From contig NZ_JAQLOI010000001.1 in the NCBI RefSeq assembly GCF_028204155.1, forward strand, positions 868,001 to 932,000: a stretch of DNA of 64,000 nt, read 5' to 3'. Below the pieces are notes generated by a model. It saw only the letters and a program-made list of their open reading frames with translations, had not been told where the DNA came from and made no database searches. Positions 17,922 through 27,789 of this stretch are shown here, one piece after another. Origin of the DNA: Vibrio algarum. GTDB taxonomy: Bacteria; Pseudomonadota; Gammaproteobacteria; Enterobacterales; Vibrionaceae. The position numbers and the translations under genes were made by a program. How positions within the stretch are numbered: position 1 is the first letter of the stretch; each line of letters starts with the position of its first letter.

Positions 17922-18695
17922 TTATCGATTTTCATCTGGTTTGTGATTTTGGGATCTTTCTAAATTATCTATTCTTTTAATCAGTATTTTTTGATCAGCG
18001 ATGAGCTTTTCTAATAATTCATTATTTTTAGCTAATTGATGATATGGTCTATTAGATTTTGGTGAAGCGATTAAAGATGTGATTAGGCCTGAAATCATAC
18101 CGAATATCCCTACACCACAAATCAATATTGCCGACGCAATAATCTTACCTATATCGGTCGTTGGGTAGTGGTCACCATAGCCAACGGTTGACACGGTCAC
18201 TATTGACCACCACAACGCATCACCTGCAGATTTTATGTTTGCCTCTGGATGACTCGCCTCAACAAAGAGAATCGCGGTGGATCCCAATGTCAGCAGAAAA
18301 ATCAATAATAATAAGATTGAAGCGAATGTGGCTTCACTTCTGTTACGGTTTATTTGATCAAAAATATGCTTTCCAGATTGAATAACTTTGATCACTCGTA
18401 AAATTTGGAAAATTCGGCCATAACGAAGTGGCTCTATTAACGGTATGCTTGCGACGAAATCTATCCAATGTTCTTTTAGATAAAGTAATCGATTTTTAGA
18501 ACGAATGAGGTCTGTTGTGAGCTGTAATAAAAAAAGACTACAGATCGCAGTGTCGATGCCGATAAGTAAAGAATAGGTATCTGGCGAAGGCTTAAAAAAT
18601 AATAGTCCAGAGATCACAAATAGTGACAAAAAAGACAATACCAGTGACATTAGGCTCATTGGTTTGACTTCATCTTTGATATGATGTTTTTTCAT
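17922..18695 (-). CDS. Voltage-gated-type potassium channel protein
   Basis: The 257-aa membrane protein has the plan of a six-helix ion channel. Hydrophobic segments occupy the first 110 residues, with a short S4-like stretch (RYGRIFQILRVIKVI). The pore helix and selectivity filter TVSTVGYGDHYP follow near residue 170, and then the last helix (SAILICGVGIFGMISGLI). A C-terminal coiled coil (about 222-250) may promote tetramers. TVGYGD is the potassium filter. The physiological role is unknown; only the ion specificity is a solid inference. Confidence 0.9.
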   Translation of the reverse strand: MKKHHIKDEVKPMSLMSLVLSFLSLFVISGLLFFKPSPDTYSLLIGIDTAICSLFLLQLTTDLIRSKNRLLYLKEHWIDFVASIPLIEPLRYGRIFQILRVIKVIQSGKHIFDQINRNRSEATFASILLLLIFLLTLGSTAILFVEASHPEANIKSAGDALWWSIVTVSTVGYGDHYPTTDIGKIIASAILICGVGIFGMISGLITSLIASPKSNRPYHQLAKNNELLEKLIADQKILIKRIDNLERSQNHKPDENR

Positions 18696-18811
18696 TCGAG
18701 GCTCAAATTAAATGTAGTGATAATTAGTGTCGCTATAATCATTGGTAGGATAGCTATACTAACTATCTAGACAACGAGTCAAGTAATATAAGAATACGTG
18801 GAGAACTAGGA

Positions 18812-20410
18812 ATGGCAAGTATCACGATTAAACCATGGGAAAGGCTGATCACAGACATACGATTAGTACCTAAACTCATTTTGTTGATGGCTTTTAGTTC
18901 GGTTTTGATTATTTCAAAACAGCTGTGGGATGCGAGAACATTTTATAATTCTTCTACATCGATCCAAATAGAACAAATTGCAATTGAAGCGCAATCTGAA
19001 GCAAGCTTAATTGATATTATTTTATCGACTGCTAGTGGAAATGGTGCAGTAGAGTCTGCGATTAAAAAGATTCTAAATCGCAGCGCTAAGGACCATTTTA
19101 CTTATATTGTCGAAAGAGACAGTGGAAAAATAATTGGCCATCCTGGTTTTACCTCTCTTAATGCCATGGATACCATGACGAGTAATGGAAGCTCTGTTAA
19201 ACAGCTACTCTCTCAGGTATCAAGTCATCAAAGTATAAAATTAGCCGATGGAGAAAGGTTTGAGCATGCTGTTAAGTTGAGTAATGGGAATTGGGTTGTG
19301 GTGGTATCACAAAGTTCTGATATGTCCCAAAAGCATTACGACGCTTACATAGAGCAGATTATTTGGCAAACTTTGTTAATGATCATTGTTTTTGTCGGGA
19401 TATTGCTTGGTGCAGCTAATGTTATGCTACGCCAAACGAATTATATCTCAGATGCCATTAAAGGTATGGCAGGAAAAGACCTTGTCACACCAATCGAGCT
19501 AAATTGTAAAGATGAGTATGGTGACTTAGCCAGAGAGCTAGAAAAAACAAGGATTCAGCTTCAAGACGTAATTAAAGCACAGATCGATACTTCCCAAGAG
19601 TTATCTAGTATGACCGAGGTGATGACTATTAGTATGTCGGAAACCAAAGATTCATCGGAAGAAGAATTTGGTGAGATTGATCAGCTTGCTACAGCAATGA
19701 ATGAAATGAGTACAACCGTTCAAACGGTTGCTGAACATGCTCAAAATGCATCGTTAGTCACCGAACAAGCTCAGGTTCAAGCTCAAACAGGACAACAGTT
19801 TGTGCTCGATAGTGTAAGCAAAATGAAAGAACTATCGAATGATATAAGCAAATCGGCCGAGGCGGTGAATCAAGTAGAAGTTAGAGTCGATTCAATAAGC
19901 AGCGTTGTTGGTACTATCCAAAACATCTCTGAACAAACAAATTTACTGGCGTTGAACGCCGCTATAGAAGCAGCGAGAGCCGGTGAAGCTGGACGTGGTT
20001 TTGCAGTCGTTGCCGATGAAGTGAGAAACCTAGCGCAAAGTACTCAAAAAGCAACAGTAGAAATTCAAGATATGATTACTCAGTTGCAAAACAGTGCTAG
20101 CTCTGCAGTAGAAATGATGGAAAAGAGTGTTGTAGAAGCCGCAGATGGTGCTGAGTTGGTGAATAATGCTGGCGATGAGCTAGGCGGCATTGTTGAGCAG
20201 GTAACAAGTATTAATGATATGAATATTCAGATAGCAACAGCAGCAAGCCAACAAAGTACTGTAGCAGATGAGATGAATCAAAATCTAACAAACGTAAGAG
20301 GCCTAGTAGAGGCTTCTGTTGTGGTTGTATCTGAGCTATTGGAAATGTCGGAAGATATGCAGCGTAACGCTGAAGAGTTAGATAGGAAAATTCAATCTTT
20401 CCAAATATAG
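18812..20410 (+). CDS. Methyl-accepting chemotaxis protein
   Basis: The 532-aa transmembrane chemoreceptor has helix 1 at about 21-37, a periplasmic sensor of about 145 residues, helix 2 at about 186-209, a HAMP region, and a cytoplasmic signalling domain. The hairpin tip is unmistakable (QTNLLALNAAIEAARAGEAG, then GRGFAVVADEVRNLA). There is no C-terminal pentapeptide tether for CheR. The ligand cannot be told from sequence; the sensor could be a single Cache-like domain. It stands alone, with its own terminator. Confidence 0.93.
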   Translation: MASITIKPWERLITDIRLVPKLILLMAFSSVLIISKQLWDARTFYNSSTSIQIEQIAIEAQSEASLIDIILSTASGNGAVESAIKKILNRSAKDHFTYIVERDSGKIIGHPGFTSLNAMDTMTSNGSSVKQLLSQVSSHQSIKLADGERFEHAVKLSNGNWVVVVSQSSDMSQKHYDAYIEQIIWQTLLMIIVFVGILLGAANVMLRQTNYISDAIKGMAGKDLVTPIELNCKDEYGDLARELEKTRIQLQDVIKAQIDTSQELSSMTEVMTISMSETKDSSEEEFGEIDQLATAMNEMSTTVQTVAEHAQNASLVTEQAQVQAQTGQQFVLDSVSKMKELSNDISKSAEAVNQVEVRVDSISSVVGTIQNISEQTNLLALNAAIEAARAGEAGRGFAVVADEVRNLAQSTQKATVEIQDMITQLQNSASSAVEMMEKSVVEAADGAELVNNAGDELGGIVEQVTSINDMNIQIATAASQQSTVADEMNQNLTNVRGLVEASVVVVSELLEMSEDMQRNAEELDRKIQSFQI

Positions 20411-20461
20411 TAACCTAATCCGACAATAGTTACCTTAGAGATCACGTAACGTACGTTTATC

Positions 20462-20491
20462 AGGCCCGCTCAGTGTTAGCGGGCCTTTTTT
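20462..20491 (+). terminator. Terminator of the chemoreceptor gene
   Basis: A 9-bp GC-rich stem (20462-20470 with 20478-20486) is followed by T5-6, about 50 bases after the stop codon. Confidence 0.88.
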
Positions 20492-20548
20492 ATTGCTAAA
20501 GTAGGGTTAAAGTTAAAGGATAAAAACGGTAACGAACAAGGACGTCAG

Positions 20549-23395
20549 ATGCATTTGCCCGAGAACTTTCTTTCAGAATATCAATCCGCCTATTCTCAAT
20601 TCAATGATGACTCTCAGCTGTTAATAGAAAAGTGGCCAGAACTGCGACAGAGTGAATTAAAGCGCGTAATAGCCTTAAGTCAATTTGTGACAGATTCACT
20701 TTGTCAAGACGATGAGTTAGTACAAATCTTACCGGATATGCTGGAAAAGAAAGAACGTTGTAGTACTTATCGAGATCGTTTAGCCACATTGCTACAGAGT
20801 TGCAATGACGAGAACTGTGGGCTCAAGGTTCTACGCCAATTTAGACGAAGAGAGATGGTTTATATAGCATGGCGAGACTTCACTAATAACTGGAGCCTTG
20901 ATGAAAGCTTAAGTCATCTATCAATGCTTGCAGAAGCGATGATTTTTGAAACCTATCGCTGGCAATATAAGCTCTGTTGCGATGAATGGGGTACGCCATG
21001 CAATGCCAGCGGTGAACCTCAACCAATGTTGATTATAGGGATGGGTAAGCTTGGAGGGGGAGAGCTTAACTTTTCATCAGATATAGACCTCATCTTTACT
21101 TATCCTGAAAACGGAGAAACTCAAGGAGCTCGTAGAAGCATATCTAACGCTCAGTTTTTTACGCGATTGGGTCAACGGATTATTAAAGCGCTCGATCAAC
21201 AAACATTCGATGGTTTTTGTTATCGAGTCGATATGCGATTACGGCCATTTGGAGAAAGTGGACCGTTAGTGATGAGTTATGCGGCAATTGAGGACTATTA
21301 CCAAGAGCAGGGGCGTGATTGGGAACGCTATGCAATGATAAAAGCACGGGTGATGGGTAGTGAAATGTATCCGGAATATCAAGAGCTTAGACAAATGCTA
21401 AGACCCTTTGTCTTTAGACGCTATATCGATTTTAGTGCGATTCAATCTCTTCGCCGAATGAAATCTATGATATCCAGTGAGGTTAGGCGCAGAGGGTTAG
21501 CTAATAATATAAAATTGGGTGCCGGTGGTATACGTGAAATTGAATTTATTGCCCAAGTATTTCAACTGGTTCGAGGGGGAAGGGAACCAAGTTTAAGAGG
21601 GCGGGGTTTGTTAGAAACCTTGGCCGCAGTGAAGGAGTTAAATCTTTTAGATAATACGGAAGTTGAGCAATTAGAGGCTTCATATCGTTATTTAAGAAGA
21701 CAAGAAAACTTGTTACAAGCCATGGCCGATAAGCAAACACAAACTTTACCAGAACACGAATCTGATCAATTGAAGTTAGCGTGTGCGATGGGAAAAGAGA
21801 CTTGGCAAGAAATGCTACAAGATACCCAAAATCATATGCAGGTAGTACATGCCATATTTGAACAGCTGATAGGTGAAGAAGAAGAGGAAAGTACAGCGGT
21901 CAAAAAACATTTTTCTGAGTTATGGGACATGGCTCATAAAGAAGAAGTGATCGAACATGTTTTAGAGCAAGACCTCTCTAGAGAAGCCCCAGAAAAAGAA
22001 GCTCAAGTGATTATTCAATTTAAGAATGATCTCGCTAAAAAGACTCTGGGGCCAAGAGGGAGAGAAGTCTTAAATAAGCTTATGCCTAAGGTGTTCCAAA
22101 GTATATTTTTGCATGAGGAGGCTGAATTTGGTCTGCCACGAGTGCTTCACCTTTTGCACAAAATAGTCACACGTACTACCTACCTAGAGCTTCTTGACGA
22201 ACACCCTGCAGCGCTAACCCAGTTAGTGCGTCTCTGCACAGCAAGTCCTATGATATCGGAACAACTCAGCCGTTTTCCGATCTTACTTGACGAATTGCTA
22301 GACCCTAATCAACTCTACAACCCAGTTCCGTTAGAGTCATATAAGACAGAATTAAGAGATTATTTAGCTCGGATCCCTGAAGATGACATGGAACAACAGA
22401 TGGAGGCTTTGAGGCAGTTTAAGCAAATATGTAGTTTAAGAATCGCCGCCGCTGATATTGCTGAAGTGTTACCTGTGATGAAAGTTAGCGACCATTTAAC
22501 CTATTTAGCTGAGGCGATTGTTGAGGCCGTCATTAATCAGGCGTGGTTACAATTGTCTGAAAAATATGGTGAGCCGACTCATCTAAAAGATAGAGAAGGT
22601 AAAGGGTTTGCTGTCGTTGGTTATGGAAAAGTTGGTGGTTGGGAGCTAGGGTATAACTCGGATCTTGATATCGTCTTTATGCATGATTGTCCTGTAAATA
22701 TTTATACAGATGGTAAAAAAGAGATAGATGGAAGACAGTTTTATTTGCGCTTGGCGCAAAGAATTATCCATATATTTTCAACACGAACGGCTTCTGGAAT
22801 TTTGTATGAAATTGATACCCGTTTGAGACCTTCAGGTGTTTCTGGGTTATTGGTTAGCCCAACAGAGGCCTTTGAAGAGTATCAACAAAACGATGCGTGG
22901 ACGTGGGAGCATCAAGCTCTTGTTCGTACTCGATTAATTTACGGAGATAAACCATTGGCTCTCGCTTTTGGTGATATCCGGCATAGAGTGCTTTCCAGAG
23001 TTAGAGAGAAAGAAAAGCTGAAACAAGATGTCGCTGCAATGCGTGAAAAAATGCGCGAGCATCTTGGTGAGAAGAAAATCGGTAGGTTTATGCTTAAGCA
23101 AGACAAAGGGGGAATTACCGATATCGAATTTCTCGCTCAATATTTGGTTCTAAGCTTTAGTAATGAACATACCTCGCTAACTCGTTGGTCTGATAATGTC
23201 AGGATTTTTGAGTCATTAGCGAGCCAAGGGGTTATTGATGAAAGTGAAGCCTTAGCCTTAAATAATGCTTATACGACACTTCGAGATGAAATTCATCATC
23301 GAAACTTACTCAATCAAGACGCGGATGTGGATGAAAGCCGATTTATTGAAGAACGAACGTGCGTCAACGAGCAATGGGATAAGTGGTTTACTTGA
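20549..23395 (+). CDS. glnE: Bifunctional glutamine synthetase adenylyltransferase/deadenylase GlnE
   Basis: GlnE adds AMP to, or removes it from, glutamine synthetase in response to glutamine and PII. The 948-aa protein (E. coli 946) has two nucleotidyltransferase domains. The N-terminal removase carries GMGKLGGGELNFSSDIDLIF near residue 165-184, and the C-terminal transferase carries GYGKVGGWELGYNSDLDIVF near 690-710. Both GxGK...SDxD motifs are intact. It is followed by a very strong terminator shared with tolC. Confidence 0.97.
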   Translation: MHLPENFLSEYQSAYSQFNDDSQLLIEKWPELRQSELKRVIALSQFVTDSLCQDDELVQILPDMLEKKERCSTYRDRLATLLQSCNDENCGLKVLRQFRRREMVYIAWRDFTNNWSLDESLSHLSMLAEAMIFETYRWQYKLCCDEWGTPCNASGEPQPMLIIGMGKLGGGELNFSSDIDLIFTYPENGETQGARRSISNAQFFTRLGQRIIKALDQQTFDGFCYRVDMRLRPFGESGPLVMSYAAIEDYYQEQGRDWERYAMIKARVMGSEMYPEYQELRQMLRPFVFRRYIDFSAIQSLRRMKSMISSEVRRRGLANNIKLGAGGIREIEFIAQVFQLVRGGREPSLRGRGLLETLAAVKELNLLDNTEVEQLEASYRYLRRQENLLQAMADKQTQTLPEHESDQLKLACAMGKETWQEMLQDTQNHMQVVHAIFEQLIGEEEEESTAVKKHFSELWDMAHKEEVIEHVLEQDLSREAPEKEAQVIIQFKNDLAKKTLGPRGREVLNKLMPKVFQSIFLHEEAEFGLPRVLHLLHKIVTRTTYLELLDEHPAALTQLVRLCTASPMISEQLSRFPILLDELLDPNQLYNPVPLESYKTELRDYLARIPEDDMEQQMEALRQFKQICSLRIAAADIAEVLPVMKVSDHLTYLAEAIVEAVINQAWLQLSEKYGEPTHLKDREGKGFAVVGYGKVGGWELGYNSDLDIVFMHDCPVNIYTDGKKEIDGRQFYLRLAQRIIHIFSTRTASGILYEIDTRLRPSGVSGLLVSPTEAFEEYQQNDAWTWEHQALVRTRLIYGDKPLALAFGDIRHRVLSRVREKEKLKQDVAAMREKMREHLGEKKIGRFMLKQDKGGITDIEFLAQYLVLSFSNEHTSLTRWSDNVRIFESLASQGVIDESEALALNNAYTTLRDEIHHRNLLNQDADVDESRFIEERTCVNEQWDKWFT

Positions 23396-23410
23396 TTCTA
23401 GTTTAGTATT

Positions 23411-23451
23411 AACGAAAAAGAGGGTCGGCATTGCCGACCCTCTTTTTCGTT
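23411..23451 (+). terminator. Bidirectional terminator between glnE and tolC
   Basis: An exceptionally long, perfect inverted repeat has 20-bp arms (23411-23430 and 23432-23451) around a single base. It starts 15 bases after glnE and ends 15 bases before the tolC stop. A5 and T5 tracts flank the GC core, so it should stop transcription from both sides. Confidence 0.92.
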
Positions 23452-23465
23452 AAGTGCAGTAAAGG

Positions 23466-24779
23466 TTATTTTTTTACAACATCAGGTGCTTTAAGGCCTG
23501 CGTTGATATATAAAATTTCACTCTCACTGAGTGTACCAGTAGCATCACGTAAACTTAGAACACTGATGATGTAGTTGTAACGAGCATCAGATAAGTTACG
23601 GTTTGCGTCGTATAAACGTCGAGTAGAATCCAAAACGTCAACAATGGTACGGGTACCAACATCGAAGCCCGCTTCCGTTGCTTCTAAAGCAGACTTAGCA
23701 GACACTACTGATTGCTCATAAGCTCGTATAGTACCAATGGTTGCATTGATGTTGTTGTTTGAGCTACGCACTGTAGCGACGATGCTGCGATAAGTCGCTT
23801 CTAGGTCTTCACTTGCCGCGACATAGTTAAACTCAGCTTGTTTAACTTGTGAGGTGATATTGCCACCAGTATATAGAGGTACAGAAAGATTTAGGCCAAT
23901 GTTGAAGCTATTAGCATCATAATCACTGGTACTTTCACCTTGATCTGTATAGCCGTAACCACCATCTAAAGTGAGTGATGGAAGATGTCCAGAACTTGCC
24001 AATGAGATAGAGTCTCGAGCAATATCTTGAGAGATTCTTGCTGTTAATAGCGTTAAGTTCTTAGTTTGCGCCAATTCAAGAAGTTGTTGTGGAGATTCTT
24101 CGGTTTTGGTTGCAGAGAAGGTTTTGGTATCGAGAACATTAAGGTTAGTATGCTCTCGCCCTGTTATTTCACGAAGTGCTTCATAGCTGTTAACAAGGTC
24201 ATTTTCGCTTACCACTTCACTCGCTAGCACACTATCGTACTCTGCTTGTGCATCATGCACGTCGGTAATTGCAGATAGACCAACCTCGAAACGTTGTTTC
24301 GTCTGCTCTAACTGTCTTGCTACTGCGGCTTTTTCAGCACGAACAAATTCTAAGCTATCTTGTGCTCTAAGTACTTCAAAGTAGGCGGTAGAAACTCGTA
24401 GGATCAAATTCTGTTGTTGGGCTGCATAGGCCGCATCAGTTTGTCTCGCTGATTTTTCTGCCGTATCAAGTGTGATCCAGCTTGAGCGTTGGTAAAGTTC
24501 TTGTGAAAAATTGATACCCGCAGCCAACGTATTATTTTCAGCACTGTCATAATCACTACGTGTAATATCGTAGCTAGCACTTAAATTAATTTGTGGCAAA
24601 AGGGTCGCACGGCTAGAATTAATTGCCTCAAATGCAGCGTCTCGTTGAGCTGCTGAACGTAGTAATGTTGGGTCGTTTTCTTTTGCTAAATTGTAGATCT
24701 CAGCAAGATCATCAGCAAGAGCGATGGTCGACGTAGTACCTAGCGCTGTACTAATAAATAATGGAAGCAGCTTTTTCAT
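23466..24779 (-). CDS. tolC: Outer membrane channel protein TolC
   Basis: TolC is the trimeric outer-membrane exit duct of drug efflux pumps and type I secretion. From the ATG at 24779 the product is 437 aa and opens with a signal peptide (MKKLLPLFISTALG...ALA). A longer in-frame start 13 codons upstream would spoil the signal peptide. The mature protein shows the family repeat of two similar halves (about 23-220 and 230-425), each with heptad-rich helices. DVHDAQAEYDSVLASEV and DVLDSTRRLYDANRNLSDAR are the equivalent repeat motifs. It is divergent from nudF, as in E. coli. Confidence 0.96.
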   Translation of the reverse strand: MKKLLPLFISTALGTTSTIALADDLAEIYNLAKENDPTLLRSAAQRDAAFEAINSSRATLLPQINLSASYDITRSDYDSAENNTLAAGINFSQELYQRSSWITLDTAEKSARQTDAAYAAQQQNLILRVSTAYFEVLRAQDSLEFVRAEKAAVARQLEQTKQRFEVGLSAITDVHDAQAEYDSVLASEVVSENDLVNSYEALREITGREHTNLNVLDTKTFSATKTEESPQQLLELAQTKNLTLLTARISQDIARDSISLASSGHLPSLTLDGGYGYTDQGESTSDYDANSFNIGLNLSVPLYTGGNITSQVKQAEFNYVAASEDLEATYRSIVATVRSSNNNINATIGTIRAYEQSVVSAKSALEATEAGFDVGTRTIVDVLDSTRRLYDANRNLSDARYNYIISVLSLRDATGTLSESEILYINAGLKAPDVVKK

Positions 24780-25013
24780 TTGGTTTGTTCCTGCCTTAAT
24801 TAAGGATCGATTCTTCAAGAGTTTAACCCAAGTAGAGGTTATTTTGTTCTAATCTTTGCTCTTTTTTACATTTTATTGTACGAGTGTGCAATATTTTTTG
24901 GTAAATTCAAAATTTATTTAAACCTTATTGATAAAGTTGAGTAATATCATTGGTGCTAAAGTTACTCTATGATTAAAATACTCAATACATGAATCTATGG
25001 AGTCTAATCCTCT

Positions 25014-25625
25014 ATGAAGCCACAATTTACCCCAGAAGATGTAAAGATCATTTCCAAAGAGACCTTGTTCAAAGGTTTTTTTCAAATGGTTAAGTATACA
25101 TTTAAGCACAAGTTGTACGATGGTGGGTGGAGTCAACCTGTAGAACGTGAATTATTTGAGCGTGGTCATGCCGCCGCAATGTTACCCTATGATCCAATAA
25201 GGGATGAAGTGGTATTGATTGAACAGATTCGAGTAGGTGCATTAGAGCATGAAAACCCATGGCAATTAGAGATTGTTGCAGGGATCATGGACGCTGATGA
25301 AGAGGTAGAAGATCTCGTTCGTCGTGAGGCGATGGAAGAGGCTGGTTTAGAGGTGGACAACATTGCTTCGGTTGCTAGCTATTACCCTTCTGCAGGAGGC
25401 TGTTCTGAACGATTAGATGTTTTTGTAGGGCAGGTGAACTCTTTGGGCGCTGGAGGTGTTTATGGTCTCGATTATGAAAGTGAAGATATTCGAGCATTGG
25501 TAATGAAAAGAAGCGATGCTTATGCGTTAATTGCTGACGGTAAAATAGAAAATGGCGCATCTATTATTGCCTTACAATGGTTAGAGATTAACCATGAAAA
25601 ACTAAGGTTAGAATGGCAACGGTAA
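25014..25625 (+). CDS. nudF: ADP-ribose pyrophosphatase NudF
   Basis: NudF hydrolyses ADP-ribose to AMP and ribose-5-phosphate. The 203-aa protein has a complete Nudix box: G90, E96, R104-E105, E108-E109 and G111 fit GX5EX7REUXEEXGU. It starts the nudF-yqiB-cpdA-yqiA-parE-parC series, an order shared with E. coli. Its last codons overlap the start of yqiB by 13 bases. Confidence 0.96.
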   Translation: MKPQFTPEDVKIISKETLFKGFFQMVKYTFKHKLYDGGWSQPVERELFERGHAAAMLPYDPIRDEVVLIEQIRVGALEHENPWQLEIVAGIMDADEEVEDLVRREAMEEAGLEVDNIASVASYYPSAGGCSERLDVFVGQVNSLGAGGVYGLDYESEDIRALVMKRSDAYALIADGKIENGASIIALQWLEINHEKLRLEWQR

Positions 25626-26050
25626 TGTCTGGGAAGCCCTATCATGTTGATCTTGCAGGTCTGATGAGGGTTTATGAAACAAACTATGCTAAATTAAACG
25701 CTTTGCTGCCCAATCAGCCGAGTGTTGGTGATGTACGTTCTTATCAAGTTGCGGACATGGCCTATCAATTAGAAGTCATAGAAATAACTAAGTACACAAC
25801 CTTAATTAATGTTAGCCAATGTAACGAACAGCCAGTTTTTCCTTTACCTAGGATGACAGTAAGGCTGTATAACGATGCTAGAGTTGCAGAAGTGTGTGCA
25901 AGTGAGCAGATTTCTAGAGTGCAAGCTCGTTATGATTACCCGAATTCAAAAATGATGCAGAAAGATGAAAAGTTTCAATTAAATCAATTCTTAAGTGATT
26001 GGCTTTCTTTTTGTTTAAAACATGGCATAAGTCGTGCTCCTCTTTTTTAG
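25613..26050 (+). CDS. yqiB: DUF1249 family protein YqiB
   Basis: A 145-aa protein of the YqiB/DUF1249 family, conserved between nudF and cpdA in gamma-proteobacteria, of unknown function. The C-terminal signature YPNSKMMQKDEKFQLNQFL is typical. The start overlaps nudF by 13 bases, suggesting coupled translation. No catalytic motif is evident. Confidence 0.9.
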   Translation: MATVMSGKPYHVDLAGLMRVYETNYAKLNALLPNQPSVGDVRSYQVADMAYQLEVIEITKYTTLINVSQCNEQPVFPLPRMTVRLYNDARVAEVCASEQISRVQARYDYPNSKMMQKDEKFQLNQFLSDWLSFCLKHGISRAPLF

Positions 26051-26171
26051 TGTTAAGTTTCCCGTGACATTGCTGATTAAAAAGAGACAATAAAAACGCA
26101 CCATCAATAATTATAAAAAAAGTTTACGAGAATAAAGATTAATTCAAAGGAAAAAAGTTAGGTTTACTATT

Positions 26172-26987
26172 TTGAAGATACCAGCAACCTTAAATAACAG
26201 TATAAAATTTTTGCAGGTTACTGATACCCATCTGTTTTCTGAGGCAGACGGGTGTCTGTTAGGTGTGAACACTCTTGATAGTTTTCATGCCGTTATAGAA
26301 GAAATTATGACGCAAGATATTGAGTTTGACGCGGTACTTGCAACGGGCGATATTTCTCAAGATCATTCGATTCGCTCATATCAACGATTTGAACAAGGGA
26401 TTACTCATTTAAGTAAGCCGTGTTTTTGGTTACCTGGAAATCACGACTATAAATTGAGCATGGATAGCATCATTCCCTCGGAGCATGTTCGTGATGAGAC
26501 TCATGTCTTAGCCGGTGAGCATTGGCAAGTTATTTTACTTGATAGCCAAGTGGCAGGTGTGCCCCATGGTCGACTGTCTGATTTACAGCTAAAGTACCTA
26601 GACAATACATTACTTAAAAATGCGCATTTGCATACGCTTGTTCTTATTCATCATCATCCAGTTCTTGTTGGCAGTGAGTGGTTAGATCAACATACTTTAC
26701 ATGAAGCGCAATCGTTATGGGATGTAATTAACAAGCATAATAACGTTAAGGCGATATTGGGTGGACATGTTCACCAAGACTTCAATCAATTGATTTCTGG
26801 TGTTCGAGTGATGACAACGCCTTCGACCTGCGTTCAGTTTAAACCCAATTCTAAGGATTTTTCATTGGATTCACGCTCACCAGGCTGGAGGACGATAGAA
26901 TTGTTTGAGGATGGAAGATTAGAAACCAAGATCGGCAGGCTCAAAAATGGTCAGTTTATTCCCGATTTTGGTGCGGGAGGTTACTGA
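26172..26987 (+). CDS. cpdA: 3',5'-cyclic-AMP phosphodiesterase CpdA
   Basis: CpdA hydrolyses cAMP and so tunes CRP-dependent regulation. The 271-aa protein has the metallophosphoesterase motifs in order: TDTHLF (17-22), GDISQD, GNHDY, HHHP and GGHVH. The best start is a TTG at 26172, placed about 9 bases after an AGG and downstream of AAAGGA (26146-26150); a stop lies in frame at 26133. The TGA stop overlaps the ATG of yqiA by one base. Confidence 0.93.
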   Translation: MKIPATLNNSIKFLQVTDTHLFSEADGCLLGVNTLDSFHAVIEEIMTQDIEFDAVLATGDISQDHSIRSYQRFEQGITHLSKPCFWLPGNHDYKLSMDSIIPSEHVRDETHVLAGEHWQVILLDSQVAGVPHGRLSDLQLKYLDNTLLKNAHLHTLVLIHHHPVLVGSEWLDQHTLHEAQSLWDVINKHNNVKAILGGHVHQDFNQLISGVRVMTTPSTCVQFKPNSKDFSLDSRSPGWRTIELFEDGRLETKIGRLKNGQFIPDFGAGGY

Positions 26988-27568
26988 TGAAACCTTCGCT
27001 ATTGCTTTATATTCACGGTTTTAACAGCTCACCGCAATCCTTGAAAGCGAATGTAATGAAAACGTTTTGTGAACAAAGTCGACCAGATATTAAAGTCATC
27101 ACGCCTCAAATTTCTTGCTTTCCAGAAGACGCGAAGCAGTTACTGCTAGATATTGTTGAACAATACAAAGATGACTATCAAATCGGCCTGGTTGGTAGTT
27201 CTTTGGGTGGTTATATGTCAACTTGGTTAAATAGTCTTTATGGTTTTTCTGCCGTAGTTGTAAACCCGGCCGTGCGCCCTTATGAATTATTACAAGATTA
27301 TTTAGGTGAACAGACAAATCCCTACACAAATGAAACCTATACTTTGCAACAAAAACATGTCGAGCAGCTAAGGTCATTAGATGTAGTCACACTTACAGAC
27401 CCTGCTGATTTTTGGTTATTGCAACAAGAAGGTGATGAAGTTCTTGATTATCGACAGGCAGTTGATAAGTTTTCTGAATCTAAGCAAACCGTAGAAAAAG
27501 GCGGAGATCATAGTTTCGTTGGTTTCGACCGGTATCCTGAACAAATAATTAACTTTCTTGGGCTCTAG
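26987..27568 (+). CDS. yqiA: Esterase YqiA
   Basis: The 193-aa alpha/beta hydrolase of the YqiA (UPF0227) family begins with LLYIHGFNSSPQSLKANV. The nucleophile serine is in GSSLGGYMS near residue 70, and the catalytic histidine is likely in KGGDHSF near 172. Family members are short-chain esterases with unknown natural substrates. It overlaps cpdA by one base and precedes parE, as in E. coli. Confidence 0.92.
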   Translation: MKPSLLLYIHGFNSSPQSLKANVMKTFCEQSRPDIKVITPQISCFPEDAKQLLLDIVEQYKDDYQIGLVGSSLGGYMSTWLNSLYGFSAVVVNPAVRPYELLQDYLGEQTNPYTNETYTLQQKHVEQLRSLDVVTLTDPADFWLLQQEGDEVLDYRQAVDKFSESKQTVEKGGDHSFVGFDRYPEQIINFLGL

Positions 27569-27623
27569 TCACCCGTATTCGTGCGGGAAATGTCATAAAA
27601 TCTCTATCCCGTGAGCAATGCGC

Positions 27624-27652
27624 TTGACAACTGAGCCCTTGTTCCAGACTAT
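27624..27652 (+). promoter_or_regulatory. Candidate parE promoter
   Basis: A perfect -35 TTGACA (27624-27629) is followed after 17 bp by GACTAT (27647-27652), a poor -10. It lies about 140 bases before parE in the 221-base gap after yqiA. The -35 is the main support. Confidence 0.4.
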
Positions 27653-27789
27653 GTTCCTTTGTATTTACTCTATGTGAGAACACGTTTTTATATCTAAAAC
27701 ACCATTTTGAGGTGTTTGTTTCGAATTGAATTCAAAACGTAATGTTTTCATAAAAAGTACCCCTAAACTTATAAGACAATTTCCGTATT

